Assembly (NCBI RefSeq): GCF_022385335.1 | Contig: NZ_CP092431.1 | Span: 3,596,001-3,660,000 of the forward strand | Source of the DNA: Streptomyces deccanensis | Lineage (GTDB): Bacteria > Actinomycetota > Actinomycetes > Streptomycetales > Streptomycetaceae | Direction of reading: 5' to 3' | Length of the DNA: 64,000 nucleotides | Shown here: one piece after another, positions 53,413-61,034 of the stretch | Position numbering within the stretch: the first letter of the stretch is position 1 | Layout: each line of letters opens with the position of its first letter | The notes under the pieces: generated by a model | What the model was told of the DNA's origin: nothing | What the model saw: the letters and a program-made list of their open reading frames with translations, nothing else | The model's database searches: none | Position numbers and translations under genes: made by a program

Positions 53413-54795
53413 TCACCGGTAGCGCGCCCACCAGTCCGTGCGGATGCAGAGCTTCCCGCCGATCCAGTACTCCACCCAGTCGCCCAGCTCCAGCGGCGAG
53501 CAGTTCGGCGGGCGTACGGGCGTGGTGGGAGCCGGCTTCGGCGTGGGGGTCGGCGTCGGGGTGGGCGTGGGTGTGGGCGTCGGCTTCGGGGTGGCGGACG
53601 CGTCCGTGTCACGGCCGAAGAGCATCGACCGGTACACCTGGGCCGCCTTCGGGTTGGCTGCGCACTGCCAGACACCGTGCGGGCAGTAGTCCGTGAGCGT
53701 GTTGTAGAGCGGCTTGTGCTCGTCCATCCAGGCGAGCATGCGCCGCATGTACTCCGGGTTGTCGCCGTTGCGGAAGAGTCCCCATTCCGCATAGGAGATG
53801 GGCTTCTTGTGCGCCTTCGCGAAATCGACGTGTGCCTGCAGACCGTACGGTTCCTTCACCTGCTCGTCGAAGGTGATTCCGCGCGGCTGGTCGTAGGAGT
53901 CCATGCCGATGATGTCGACCGTGTCGTCCCCCGGATAGCACTGCGTCCAGGGAATGGCGTCCCGGCCGCGGTTCGGGGTCCAGTCGAACTTGAACTTCTG
54001 GCCCGGCACCGCGCGCATCGTGGTGACGATCCTGTTCCAGTACTTCTTCCAGCTCTCCGGGTCGGGCCCGCAGCGATGGGTGTACGTGATGCCGTTCATC
54101 TCCCAGCCGAGCACGATCACCGTGTCCGGGATCTTCAACTCGACCAGCCGCTGCGCGAGTCGGCGGTAGTGGTGGTCGAACTGACCGGCGGCTGCGCGGC
54201 GCAGCAGCGCGCGGACCTCCCAGTCGGAGACGCCCTCCTCGTTGCGCTCCATCATGGGCACGTTGAGGACGAACATCCGGTCGTCCTCGTCGCGCCGCCA
54301 CTCCGCCCAGGAGTCCAGGAAGCCGGGCAGCCCCTCGATGTTGGACCAGCGGTCGCCCGGCAGATAGGTGTGCGCCACCCGCAGGTCGGAGCCGCCGAGC
54401 CAGTCGCTCAGCTCGGCGATCCGGGCGACGCCACGGGGCCCGTAGTGCAGATAGGCGCCCATGGCCGGCAGCTGCTCCGGAGGCTTCGGGGTCTGGGAGG
54501 GAGTGGCCGGCAGGGGCGAGGTGCCCTGCGGCGCGACGGACGCGTTCGGGACGAGGGGTGCCGTCGGAGCGGCCGGGACCGTGGGGGCCGGAGACACCGT
54601 GGGAGTGGCCGGGGTCGTGGAAGTGGCCGGGGTCGCCGGAGCCGGTGGGTCGGTCACCCGGACCACCAGCTGCGTGCCCCCGGCGTACACCGGGACCGAC
54701 GCGAGGGCGAACGACGCGACCACGCCGGCCGCGACGAGCGCCAGCCGTCTGCCGCGGGACCGCCTGTGCCGATGCCGCCGCTGTTGTGGAGCCAT
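53413..54795 (-). CDS. secreted glycoside hydrolase, family 26-like
   Basis: 460 residues from ATG 54795 (GAGAGGGG site). An N-terminal membrane or signal segment (about 20-40) and a Thr/Pro linker (about 55-105) precede the catalytic domain (about 112-390): GWEMNG with the acid/base Glu and ISYAEWGLF with the nucleophile Glu, the GH26 beta-mannanase pattern. A (PT)n linker and a small Cys-containing C-terminal domain follow (NCSPLELGDWVEYWIGGKLCIR). It faces the opposite way to the polysaccharide operon and may trim or release the polymer. Confidence 0.88.
   Translation of the reverse strand: MAPQQRRHRHRRSRGRRLALVAAGVVASFALASVPVYAGGTQLVVRVTDPPAPATPATSTTPATPTVSPAPTVPAAPTAPLVPNASVAPQGTSPLPATPSQTPKPPEQLPAMGAYLHYGPRGVARIAELSDWLGGSDLRVAHTYLPGDRWSNIEGLPGFLDSWAEWRRDEDDRMFVLNVPMMERNEEGVSDWEVRALLRRAAAGQFDHHYRRLAQRLVELKIPDTVIVLGWEMNGITYTHRCGPDPESWKKYWNRIVTTMRAVPGQKFKFDWTPNRGRDAIPWTQCYPGDDTVDIIGMDSYDQPRGITFDEQVKEPYGLQAHVDFAKAHKKPISYAEWGLFRNGDNPEYMRRMLAWMDEHKPLYNTLTDYCPHGVWQCAANPKAAQVYRSMLFGRDTDASATPKPTPTPTPTPTPTPTPKPAPTTPVRPPNCSPLELGDWVEYWIGGKLCIRTDWWARYR
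53530..53600. repeat. repeats coding the (Pro-Thr)n linker
   Basis: GGTGTG/GGCGTC-type 6-mers code about ten Pro-Thr pairs between the catalytic and C-terminal domains of the GH26 protein. Confidence 0.8.
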
Positions 54796-54968
54796 GTCCG
54801 CCCCTCTCTCCGCTTTCTTCACTTCACTGCTTTCCGCCGCCGATTTCCACCTACTGACAATCAGTCATACGAATACGAATTCCGCCAACTGGGGCTCCGG
54901 CCTTCGGGTGCCCGAATCGCCCGCACGGGTGACCCGACGTCAAAGAAATGTGCGAGGACCCCGACGAA

Positions 54969-56321
54969 ATGAATGTGTCGCCGCTCGACACCCGCGTTCC
55001 GGCCGTACTGCTGCGGACGGACCGCAATCCCTTCCACCACGGAACCCTGGGAGCCGTACGGTCCTTGGGGCGGGCCGGGGTGGAGGTGCATCTGGTCGCC
55101 GACTGCGCGGCGAGCCCCGTGCGCAGCTCCCGGTTCATCCGCGCGACCCACACCCCACCCCGCCCGGGGGCCGGTCTCGACGAGTTCGCGCGCGTCCTGC
55201 GCCAGGTGGCGAACCGGGTCGGCCGCCCGGCCGTGCTGGTCGCCCTGGACGACGCGAGCGCGGTGGCCGCCGCCCGACTGCGCGCGGAGCTGACGGACCG
55301 TTTCCTGCTGCCAGCCGGGCCGCCCGACCTCGCCGAGCAGGTGGCCGACAAGGCCGAACTCGCCGTGCTGTGCGGGCGGCTGGGCCTCCCGCACCCCGCG
55401 ACCGCCGTCCCCGACAGCGCGGCGGAGGCGGAGGCCGCCGCCCGTGAGCTGGGCCTGCCGGTGGTGGCCAAGTGGAGCCGTCCGTGGCTGCTGCCCGCCG
55501 GATCGGGACTGCGCAGCACGGTGGTGCTGCGCTCGGCCGGGGAGGCGGCGGCCCTGTATCGGCGTACGGAGCGGGCGGGCAGCCGGCTGCTGCTCCAGGC
55601 CTTCCTGCCGCCGGGGCTGGACCGCGACTGGTTCTTCCACGGCTACGTGGACCGTGCCGGAGTCGTGCGCTGCGGCGGGCCCGGCCGGAAGTTGGGCGCC
55701 TGGCCGCCCGGCGCGGGCCTGACCACGGTCGGCCGCTGGACGCCGAACCCCCAGGTGCAGGCCCTGGCGGAGCGGTTGACCGGCGCGCTCGGCTACCGGG
55801 GCGTGTTCGACCTCGACTTCCGCCGCGAGGGCCGGACCGACGTCTACCACCTGCTCGACTTCAACCCCCGTCCCGGCGCCCAGTTCCGGCTGTTCACGGA
55901 CACCGCCGGTATCGACGTCGTACGCGCCCTGCACCTGGACCTGACCGGCCGTCGGGTGCCGGACGGGGCGCCGGTGCCGGGCCGGACCTTCGTCGTGGAG
56001 AACTACGCCCCGCTGACCGCGCTGCGCCCCCATCCGCTCCCCTGCCCGCCGTCCCGGCCGGGTGCGCGCGAGCTGGCCTGGTACGCGCGGGACGACCGCG
56101 CCCCCGGCCTCGCGCTGTGGTCCATGTGGCCGCGCCACGCGCTCGGCCGACTGCTGGCGCCCCGCGCGCCCGCTCCCGACCGGCACGTACGCGCCCCCGC
56201 CGAGCGCGCTCCCGACCATCACCGCGCCCCCGACGGCCACCGGGCGGAGAACAGCGCCCAGAACCGAGCCGGCAACCGCGCCGAGAAGCGTGCCGAGAAC
56301 GAGAAAGCGAGCAGTGCCTGA
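54969..56321 (+). CDS. ATP-grasp enzyme, carboxylate-amine ligase-like
   Basis: 450 residues from ATG 54969; GTG 54948 is in frame. N-terminal domain VPAVLLRTDRNPFHHGTLGAVRSLGRAGVEVHLV, then the ATP-grasp fold: LAEQVADKAELAVLCGRLGLPHPAT, LGLPVVAKWSRPW and the metal-site segment GVFDLDFRREGRTDVYHLLDFNPRPGAQF (Asp...Asn-x-Arg). The C-terminal 60 residues are Ala/Arg-rich and probably disordered. Such stand-alone ATP-grasp proteins join a carboxylate to an amine, or act in non-ribosomal peptide or polymer decoration. It overlaps the following flavoprotein gene by one base. Substrate not known. Confidence 0.85.
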   Translation: MNVSPLDTRVPAVLLRTDRNPFHHGTLGAVRSLGRAGVEVHLVADCAASPVRSSRFIRATHTPPRPGAGLDEFARVLRQVANRVGRPAVLVALDDASAVAAARLRAELTDRFLLPAGPPDLAEQVADKAELAVLCGRLGLPHPATAVPDSAAEAEAAARELGLPVVAKWSRPWLLPAGSGLRSTVVLRSAGEAAALYRRTERAGSRLLLQAFLPPGLDRDWFFHGYVDRAGVVRCGGPGRKLGAWPPGAGLTTVGRWTPNPQVQALAERLTGALGYRGVFDLDFRREGRTDVYHLLDFNPRPGAQFRLFTDTAGIDVVRALHLDLTGRRVPDGAPVPGRTFVVENYAPLTALRPHPLPCPPSRPGARELAWYARDDRAPGLALWSMWPRHALGRLLAPRAPAPDRHVRAPAERAPDHHRAPDGHRAENSAQNRAGNRAEKRAENEKASSA

Positions 56322-57580
56322 TGTACGACCTGCTGGTGGTGGGCGCCGGCCCGTACGGCCTGTCCATCGCGTCCCACGCCGCGGCCGCCGGGCTGAGCCT
56401 GCGCGTCCTCGGCCGGCCCATGGCGTCCTGGCGGGACCACATGCCGCCCGGCATGTTCCTCAAGTCCGAGCCGTGGGCCTCCAACCTCTCCGATCCCGAG
56501 GGGCGTTGGCGCCTCGACGTGTACTGCGCGCAGCGTGGCGTCGAGGCCCGCCACGGGCTGCCGATCCCGGTCGGCACCTTCGCCTCCTACGGGCTGTGGT
56601 TCGCCCGGAACGCCGTTCCCCCCGTCGACGAACGGACGGTGGCATGCGTCCGGCGCCGCTGCGGCGGCTTCGAGGCGGTCCTGACCGACGGCGACGTGGT
56701 CCGCGCCCGTACGGTGGTCCTCGCCGTCGGTGTGATCCCCTTCGTCGAAGTCCCGCCCGTGTTCCGCGAGTTGTCCGCCGACCGGGTCTCCCACAGCAGC
56801 CACCACCACGACCTCGGCCGGTTCCGCGGCAGGGACGTCACGGTGATCGGCGGTGGCCAGGCGGCACTGGAGACGGCCGCGCTCCTCGCCGAACAGGGCA
56901 CCAGGGCCCGGGTGTTGGCCCGCTCCCCCCACCTCCGCTGGAACGACGTGCCACCCCCGCTGGTGCGCCCCGCGCTGCACTCGGTCCGCTCCCCGCACAG
57001 CGGCCTGGGCTGCGGCTGGCGCAACTGGTTCTATGCCGAGCGGCCCGGCTGGTACCGCCGTCTGCCTGAGGCGCGACGGGTGCGAGTGGCCGCCGAGGCG
57101 CTCGGACCCGCGGGTGCCTGGTGGCTGCGCGACCGCGTCGAGCGCACCGTCGAGGTACGGCTCGGCCAGGAGGTCGCCGTGGCGTACGAGACGGGCGACG
57201 GCGTGCGCCTGGAGACGGTCGACCGGAGCGGCGAGCTGACCTCGCTGGACACCGAACACGTCATCGCGGCCACGGGGTTCAGGGCCGGGTGCGACCGGCT
57301 GGATCTGCTCTCGCCGGAGGTGCGCGCGGACCTCGTGCCCCTGTCCGACGGCTCGCCCGCCGTCGGGCGGGACTTCGAGTCCACGGTCCCCGGCCTGTTC
57401 CTCGCGGGCCTGACCACGGCCGCCGGCTTCGGCCCCGCGATGCGCTTCGTGCACGGCGCGTCGTTCACGGCGCCCACCCTCGTACGAGGCGTGCGGCGGC
57501 GGCTGCGCTCAGGGGTGCCCGGCGGCCGGATCCCGGTGCCGGGGGCACGAGCCGACCTGGCGTCCACCGCCGGGTCGTGA
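56321..57580 (+). CDS. FAD-dependent oxidoreductase/monooxygenase-like flavoprotein
   Basis: 419 residues. FAD motif VVGAGPYGLSIASHAAAAG at the N-terminus; second dinucleotide motif VIGGGQAALETAALLAEQG (about residue 175) for NAD(P)H; ATGF motif HVIAATGFRAGCDRLD and the C-terminal FAD contact GLFLAGLTTAAGFGPAMRFVHG. The layout fits N-hydroxylating or Baeyer-Villiger-like monooxygenases and TrkA/CzcO-type proteins. It is translationally coupled to the ATP-grasp gene, so the two probably act on one small molecule or on the same polymer substituent. Confidence 0.87.
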   Translation: MYDLLVVGAGPYGLSIASHAAAAGLSLRVLGRPMASWRDHMPPGMFLKSEPWASNLSDPEGRWRLDVYCAQRGVEARHGLPIPVGTFASYGLWFARNAVPPVDERTVACVRRRCGGFEAVLTDGDVVRARTVVLAVGVIPFVEVPPVFRELSADRVSHSSHHHDLGRFRGRDVTVIGGGQAALETAALLAEQGTRARVLARSPHLRWNDVPPPLVRPALHSVRSPHSGLGCGWRNWFYAERPGWYRRLPEARRVRVAAEALGPAGAWWLRDRVERTVEVRLGQEVAVAYETGDGVRLETVDRSGELTSLDTEHVIAATGFRAGCDRLDLLSPEVRADLVPLSDGSPAVGRDFESTVPGLFLAGLTTAAGFGPAMRFVHGASFTAPTLVRGVRRRLRSGVPGGRIPVPGARADLASTAGS

Positions 57581-57587
57581 CGGGCCC

Positions 57588-57621
57588 GGGTGCCGGGCGG
57601 CGCGACGCGCCCCCGGCACCC
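57588..57621. terminator. bidirectional hairpin terminator
   Basis: A 10-bp perfect stem (57588-57597 with 57612-57621) lies between the convergent flavoprotein and stalked-chaplin genes. Confidence 0.8.
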
Positions 57622-57641
57622 ATGGAGCGACTACCGTCCGG

Positions 57642-58721
57642 TCATCGGCCGGCTGCGGCCCGGCCCCGCCGGTAGACGATGGCCCCGCCCGCGATCAGCG
57701 CGAAGCTGGCGACCCCGGCGCCGATCAGCGCCTCACGGTCGCTGCCGGTCTCGGGGAGCGTGGGCGGCTTGGTGGGCGGCGTCGTCGGCGGGTGGGTCGG
57801 GGGGTGCGTCGGCGGCTTCGTGGGCGGGTGCGTCGAGTGCGGGGGCTTCGTCGGCGGAGTCGTCGGCGGTTTCGTCGTGTGCGGAGGCTTCGTCGGCGGA
57901 TTCGTCGGCGGCTTCGTGGGATGCGGCGACTGCGTCGGGGGGTGCGTCGGCGGCTTCGTGGGCGGGTGCGTCGAGTGCGGGGGCTTCGTCGGCGGAGTCG
58001 TCGGCGGTTTCGTGGGGTGCGGGGGCTTCGTCGGCGGGTTGGTCGGCGGCTTGGTCGGGTGCGGGGTCTCGGTGGGCGGGTTGGTCGGCGGGTGGTCGCC
58101 GTAACCGCCTTCGGTCTCCTCGTCGTTCGGCTGGTCGCCGTAGCCGCTCGACGAGTCGTCGTGGTGTCCGTAGCCGCCGTCGTCCCAGTCCTGCGTGAAC
58201 TCCTCGTACGCCGCGCCCTCGTCGTACGCCCCGTGCTGGTCGGGCGCCTGGTGAGCGTCGGGCTCCGTGTACTCCTCGTACGACGACGGCGCCCAGGGGT
58301 CCTCGGGTTCCGGCGCCGAGGAGACCGACTCGTCGGGCCCGGACGCGGGGGCCGGGGTGTACACGGGCTCCGCGACCGGAGCGGCACGCTCCGGGACGTT
58401 CTTGCTGCTCTTGGCGCTCTCGGTCTTCTCGGCCTGCTCGACTTTCTCGGCTTTCTCGGCTTTCTCCGAGGTGTGGTCGCCGGTGTTGCCGCACGCGTTG
58501 CCGACGGACGGATTGCCGAGGGCGGCCGCGTCGACGGTGTTGCCGCAGACGTTGACCGGGACGGTGACCGGCACCTCGACCGCGTTGCCCGAAGCCACGC
58601 CGGGCGAGTTCGCGGCGGCCCCGTGCGCGCCCGTGTCCGCGAGGACCGGCGTGCCGTAGAGGGACAGCAGGCCTGTCGTCGCGGCGGCCACGACCATTCT
58701 CTTGCGCAGGGTCTGTCGCAT
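57642..58721 (-). CDS. sortase-anchored chaplin with one chaplin domain and a long Pro/Thr stalk
   Basis: 359 residues. Signal peptide to about residue 29 (VLADTGAHG). One chaplin domain (37-80: NSPGVASGNAVEVPVTVPVNVCGNTVDAAALGNPSVGNACGN). Lys/Glu repeat region (84-100), acidic Tyr/Asp-rich segment (110-210), Pro/Thr/His/Lys stalk (about 210-320) of TKPPTNPPTKPPH-type repeats, LPETG sorting motif, TM helix and RRGRAAAGR tail. Classical long chaplins (ChpA-C) have two chaplin domains and a shorter linker; this one has a single, diverged domain. It occupies the expected chpA position. It would be linked to peptidoglycan and present a chaplin head away from the wall. It is probably read with the short chaplin gene upstream. 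Confidence 0.9.
   Translation of the reverse strand: MRQTLRKRMVVAAATTGLLSLYGTPVLADTGAHGAAANSPGVASGNAVEVPVTVPVNVCGNTVDAAALGNPSVGNACGNTGDHTSEKAEKAEKVEQAEKTESAKSSKNVPERAAPVAEPVYTPAPASGPDESVSSAPEPEDPWAPSSYEEYTEPDAHQAPDQHGAYDEGAAYEEFTQDWDDGGYGHHDDSSSGYGDQPNDEETEGGYGDHPPTNPPTETPHPTKPPTNPPTKPPHPTKPPTTPPTKPPHSTHPPTKPPTHPPTQSPHPTKPPTNPPTKPPHTTKPPTTPPTKPPHSTHPPTKPPTHPPTHPPTTPPTKPPTLPETGSDREALIGAGVASFALIAGGAIVYRRGRAAAGR
57796..58013. repeat. two identical 80-bp direct repeats in the chaplin stalk
   Basis: 57796-57875 and 57934-58013 are identical base for base over 80 bp (period 138 bp), within a longer field of 12-15-bp units. Recent duplication or frequent slippage is likely. Confidence 0.88.
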
Positions 58722-58749
58722 CTCGTGTTCTTCCTGCTCGCAGAAGTGG

Positions 58750-58793
58750 GAAAAGCCGGCCTTGGAGCCGTTGAGGACACTCCAAGACCGGCT
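58750..58793 (-). terminator. terminator after the short chaplin gene
   Basis: A 14-bp stem (58754-58767 with 58780-58793, one G-T pair) followed on the - strand by a T run (58751-58754), 39 bp after the chaplin stop. Read-through would reach the stalked chaplin gene, whose own promoter is not obvious. Confidence 0.8.
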
Positions 58794-58831
58794 GAGGCAC
58801 AGCCGAGCGGCTGGTGCGAGGCGTTACGACG

Positions 58832-59065
58832 TCAGTCGTTGACGCACACGTTGCCGGCTGCCGGGTTGAGCAGCCCGATGATGTTGATGGAGTTGCCGCA
58901 CACGTTGACCGGGATGTGGATCGGAACCTGAACCACGTTGCCCGAGAGGACACCCGGGGACCCGATGGCGGCACCCTTGGCCTCGGCGTCGGCGAAGGCC
59001 GGGGTGGCGATGCTCAGGGCCATGATCGCGCCGGCGACGACGGCAGCGCTCTTCTTGAGCTTCAC
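58832..59065 (-). CDS. chpD: short chaplin (ChpD-like)
   Basis: 77 residues from GTG 59065, chosen for the AAAGGA site and for the signal peptide (M)KLKKSAAVVAGAIMALSIATPAFA; the frame is open 8 codons further. Chaplin domain GVLSGNVVQVPIHIPVNVCGNSINIIGLLNPAAGNVCVND with two Cys. Secreted, amyloid-forming sheath protein. It lies between the stalked chaplin and the rodlins, the place of ChpD in S. coelicolor as I recall. Confidence 0.92.
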   Translation of the reverse strand: MKLKKSAAVVAGAIMALSIATPAFADAEAKGAAIGSPGVLSGNVVQVPIHIPVNVCGNSINIIGLLNPAAGNVCVND

Positions 59066-59338
59066 GTCATTTCCTTTCTCTGCGGTCATGCCCGAATTGA
59101 CGGCCGAAACCGAGCGAGCACAGCATGGACGGCTCGCATCATGACCTGCAGCCTGTGAAACGAGGCATAGACATCGGAAGAAACTTCCGAACGCGGAGGG
59201 TAGGGTAATTCACCCGATCGCCCCGCGAGATTGTCGGAAAGGCATATCGATGCCACCCGAATGGCGCGTCCGGGGGCAGACGAACGACTCGGGCCGAACG
59301 CCACCGCGCGCGACCCGAGTCGTTCGATGATTTTCCGA

Positions 59339-59752
59339 TCAGTGCTTTCCGTCGCCGTTGCCGTTGTCCGAGAGAATCGGAATGTCGGACAGGATGTGCG
59401 ACAGCGGCTCGTCACCCTTGGCCTGGGTGGAGTTCTCGGTGCACTGCTGGTTCTGCGGCGCCGACAGGATCGGGACGTCCTGCAGCACGGAGACTCCGGC
59501 GAGGAGGCCGAGGCCACCGAGGTTGCCCTTGACCGGCAGACCGACACAGGGCTTGTTCAGCGAGCCCTGGACCAGCGAGAGCTGCGGGCTCATGTCGCCC
59601 TTGGTCACCGAGTTGCCGAACGCCTGGCTGGCACCGTTGCCGCTGAACGAGGTGGTCCCACCGTCGTCGGCGAGCGCCTGGGGGGCGGCGGCGGCCGCGA
59701 GGCCGGTGATGGAAGCGGCGACCGTGACCGCGGCCATTGCCTTCTTGAGCAT
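59339..59752 (-). CDS. rdlA: rodlin protein (first of three)
   Basis: 137 residues from ATG 59752 (AAAGGAA site). Signal peptide [28 protein letters not shown]. The mature part of about 109 residues shows the rodlin pattern: [48 protein letters not shown] and the end [17 protein letters not shown]. Rodlins organise chaplin fibrils into the paired-rodlet layer on aerial hyphae and spores. It is divergent from the other two rodlin genes. It differs from them by a [15 protein letters not shown] segment and a GDGKH end. The letter is positional. Confidence 0.93.
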   Translation of the reverse strand: MLKKAMAAVTVAASITGLAAAAAPQALADDGGTTSFSGNGASQAFGNSVTKGDMSPQLSLVQGSLNKPCVGLPVKGNLGGLGLLAGVSVLQDVPILSAPQNQQCTENSTQAKGDEPLSHILSDIPILSDNGNGDGKH

Positions 59753-59796
59753 TTCGCGTTCCTTTCCTGGCGGACCCGCAGGTCCCTGCTCAGGCA

Positions 59797-59824
59797 GCAA
59801 CGGTGACCCGCCTCCACCGGTTTC
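59797..59824 (-). promoter_or_regulatory. possible sigma-BldN-like promoter of the first rodlin gene
   Basis: On the - strand GAAACC (59824-59819), 16 bp, CGTTGC (59802-59797), 44 bp before the ATG. The -10 matches the other rodlin promoters with a one-base offset. Confidence 0.45.
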
Positions 59825-59930
59825 GACACATCACCCGTTCGGCCCGCTCGCACCGGCGAATTCCGGAGCACCGGCCAAACCTCGCACGCCCCGCTTTCAC
59901 TCCGCCGCGTGGGCCGACGGAGTGAATCGG

Positions 59931-59958
59931 AGCAACCGGAAAGTCCTGCGGAAGTTGT
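59931..59958 (+). promoter_or_regulatory. sigma-BldN-like promoter of the second rodlin gene
   Basis: AGCAAC (59931-59936), 16 bp, AGTTGT (59953-59958), 47 bp before the GTG. It has the same spacing as the third rodlin promoter. Confidence 0.55.
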
Positions 59959-60005
59959 CCATGGCGCTCCGGTGGAAACGGGGTTCTTCCAGAAGGGAAT
60001 CGCAA

Positions 60006-60419
60006 GTGATCAAGAAGATGATGACCGCAGCGACGATCGCCGCCTCCGTCGTCGGAGCCTCGGCCGCCGCAGCGCCCCAGGCGCTCGCCGACGACGCCGG
60101 CACCACCACCTTCAGCGGGAACGACGCCCATCAGGTCTACGGCAACTCGGCCACGTACGGGAACATGAGCCCGCAGATGGCGCTGATCCAGGGCTCGTTC
60201 AACAAGCCCTGCATCGGCCTGCCCGCGAAGCTCAACCTCGGCGGCATCGGACTCATCGGGATCTCCGCGCTGCAGGACGTCCCGATCCTGTCGGCCCCGC
60301 AGAACCAGCAGTGCACCGAGAACTCCACCCAGGCCAAGGGTGACGAGCCGCTCTCGCACATCCTGTCCGACATCCCGATCCTCTCGGACAACGGCAACGG
60401 CAAGGACGGCGGCAAGTAA
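60006..60419 (+). CDS. rdlB: rodlin protein (second of three)
   Basis: 137 residues from GTG 60006 (AGAAGGGAA site). Signal peptide (M)[27 protein letters not shown]; mature part [61 protein letters not shown] and an end identical to the third rodlin (NGNGKDGGK). The N-terminal third of the mature part is the most diverged of the three (DAHQVYGNSATYG). One conserved Cys in each half. Confidence 0.93.
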   Translation: MIKKMMTAATIAASVVGASAAAAPQALADDAGTTTFSGNDAHQVYGNSATYGNMSPQMALIQGSFNKPCIGLPAKLNLGGIGLIGISALQDVPILSAPQNQQCTENSTQAKGDEPLSHILSDIPILSDNGNGKDGGK

Positions 60420-60459
60420 CACCCGATAAGCCTCCTAATGCGCCAATAGGGGCAAACCG

Positions 60460-60487
60460 CGCAACTGTTGGCCGGACGTCAGGTTGA
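60460..60487 (+). promoter_or_regulatory. sigma-BldN-like promoter of the third rodlin gene
   Basis: CGCAAC (60460-60465), 16 bp, GGTTGA (60482-60487), 47 bp before the ATG. One mismatch in each box from CGTAAC-N16-CGTTGA. Confidence 0.6.
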
Positions 60488-60534
60488 TCAGAGCGCAACT
60501 CCGCAACGGAGTCCGCTTTCCGAAGGGATCCAAC

Positions 60535-60945
60535 ATGAACAAGCTGTGGGCCACCGCGGCTGTTGCTGCTTCCATTGCCGGCCTCGGTGCCGCGACCGCG
60601 CCCCAGGCGCTCGCGGACGACGGTGGGACCACCTCGTTCAGCGGCAACGGTGCCAGCCAGGCGTTCGGCAACTCGGTGACCAAGGGCGACATGAGCCCGC
60701 AGCTCTCGCTGGTCCAAGGCTCGCTCAACAAGCCCTGCATCGGTCTGCCTGCCAAGCTCAACGTCGGGGGCATCGGAGCCCTCGGGATCTCCGCGCTGCA
60801 GGACGTCCCGATCCTCTCCGCCCCGCAGAACCAGCAGTGCACCGAGAACTCCACCCAGGCCAAGGGTGACGAGCCCCTGTCGCACATCCTGTCCGACATC
60901 CCGATCCTCTCGGACAACGGCAACGGCAAGGACGGCGGCAAGTAA
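60535..60945 (+). CDS. rodlin protein (third of three)
   Basis: 136 residues from ATG 60535 (GAAGGGA site). Signal peptide MNKLWATAAVAASIAGLGAATAPQALA. The mature part combines the N-terminal half of the first rodlin ([25 protein letters not shown]) with the C-terminal half of the second (GLPAKLN, IGALGISALQD, NGNGKDGGK), as if made by gene conversion or recombination between the two. Tandem with the second rodlin gene, each with its own promoter. S. coelicolor has two rodlins as I recall, so this is an extra copy. Confidence 0.92.
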   Translation: MNKLWATAAVAASIAGLGAATAPQALADDGGTTSFSGNGASQAFGNSVTKGDMSPQLSLVQGSLNKPCIGLPAKLNVGGIGALGISALQDVPILSAPQNQQCTENSTQAKGDEPLSHILSDIPILSDNGNGKDGGK

Positions 60946-60964
60946 CACCGACGCCACCACCGGA

Positions 60965-61016
60965 CGGACACGAGCGGGTCGCCGAGTTCATCGGCGGCCC
61001 GTTCTTCGTGTGTCCG
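60965..61016. terminator. imperfect bidirectional hairpin
   Basis: CGGACACG...CGTGTGTCCG with inner CGGGTCGCCGA/TCGGCGGCCCG arms, between the convergent third rodlin and acyl-CoA ligase genes. The stem has bulges. Confidence 0.6.
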
Positions 61017-61034
61017 AACACCGTCGCCCCCGGC

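Noticed and set aside
57796-58013. CRISPR or satellite repeat
   Set aside because: The repeats are in frame and code the Pro/Thr stalk of a surface protein.
57792-58931. Arg/Val/Gly-rich + strand frame through the stalked chaplin gene
   Set aside because: Shadow of repeat DNA; the - strand protein has a signal peptide, chaplin domain and LPETG.
59358-60419. A fused + strand frame from the antisense of the first rodlin into the second rodlin
   Set aside because: Only the part from GTG 60006, with ribosome site and signal peptide, is a real gene; the rest is antisense to the first rodlin.
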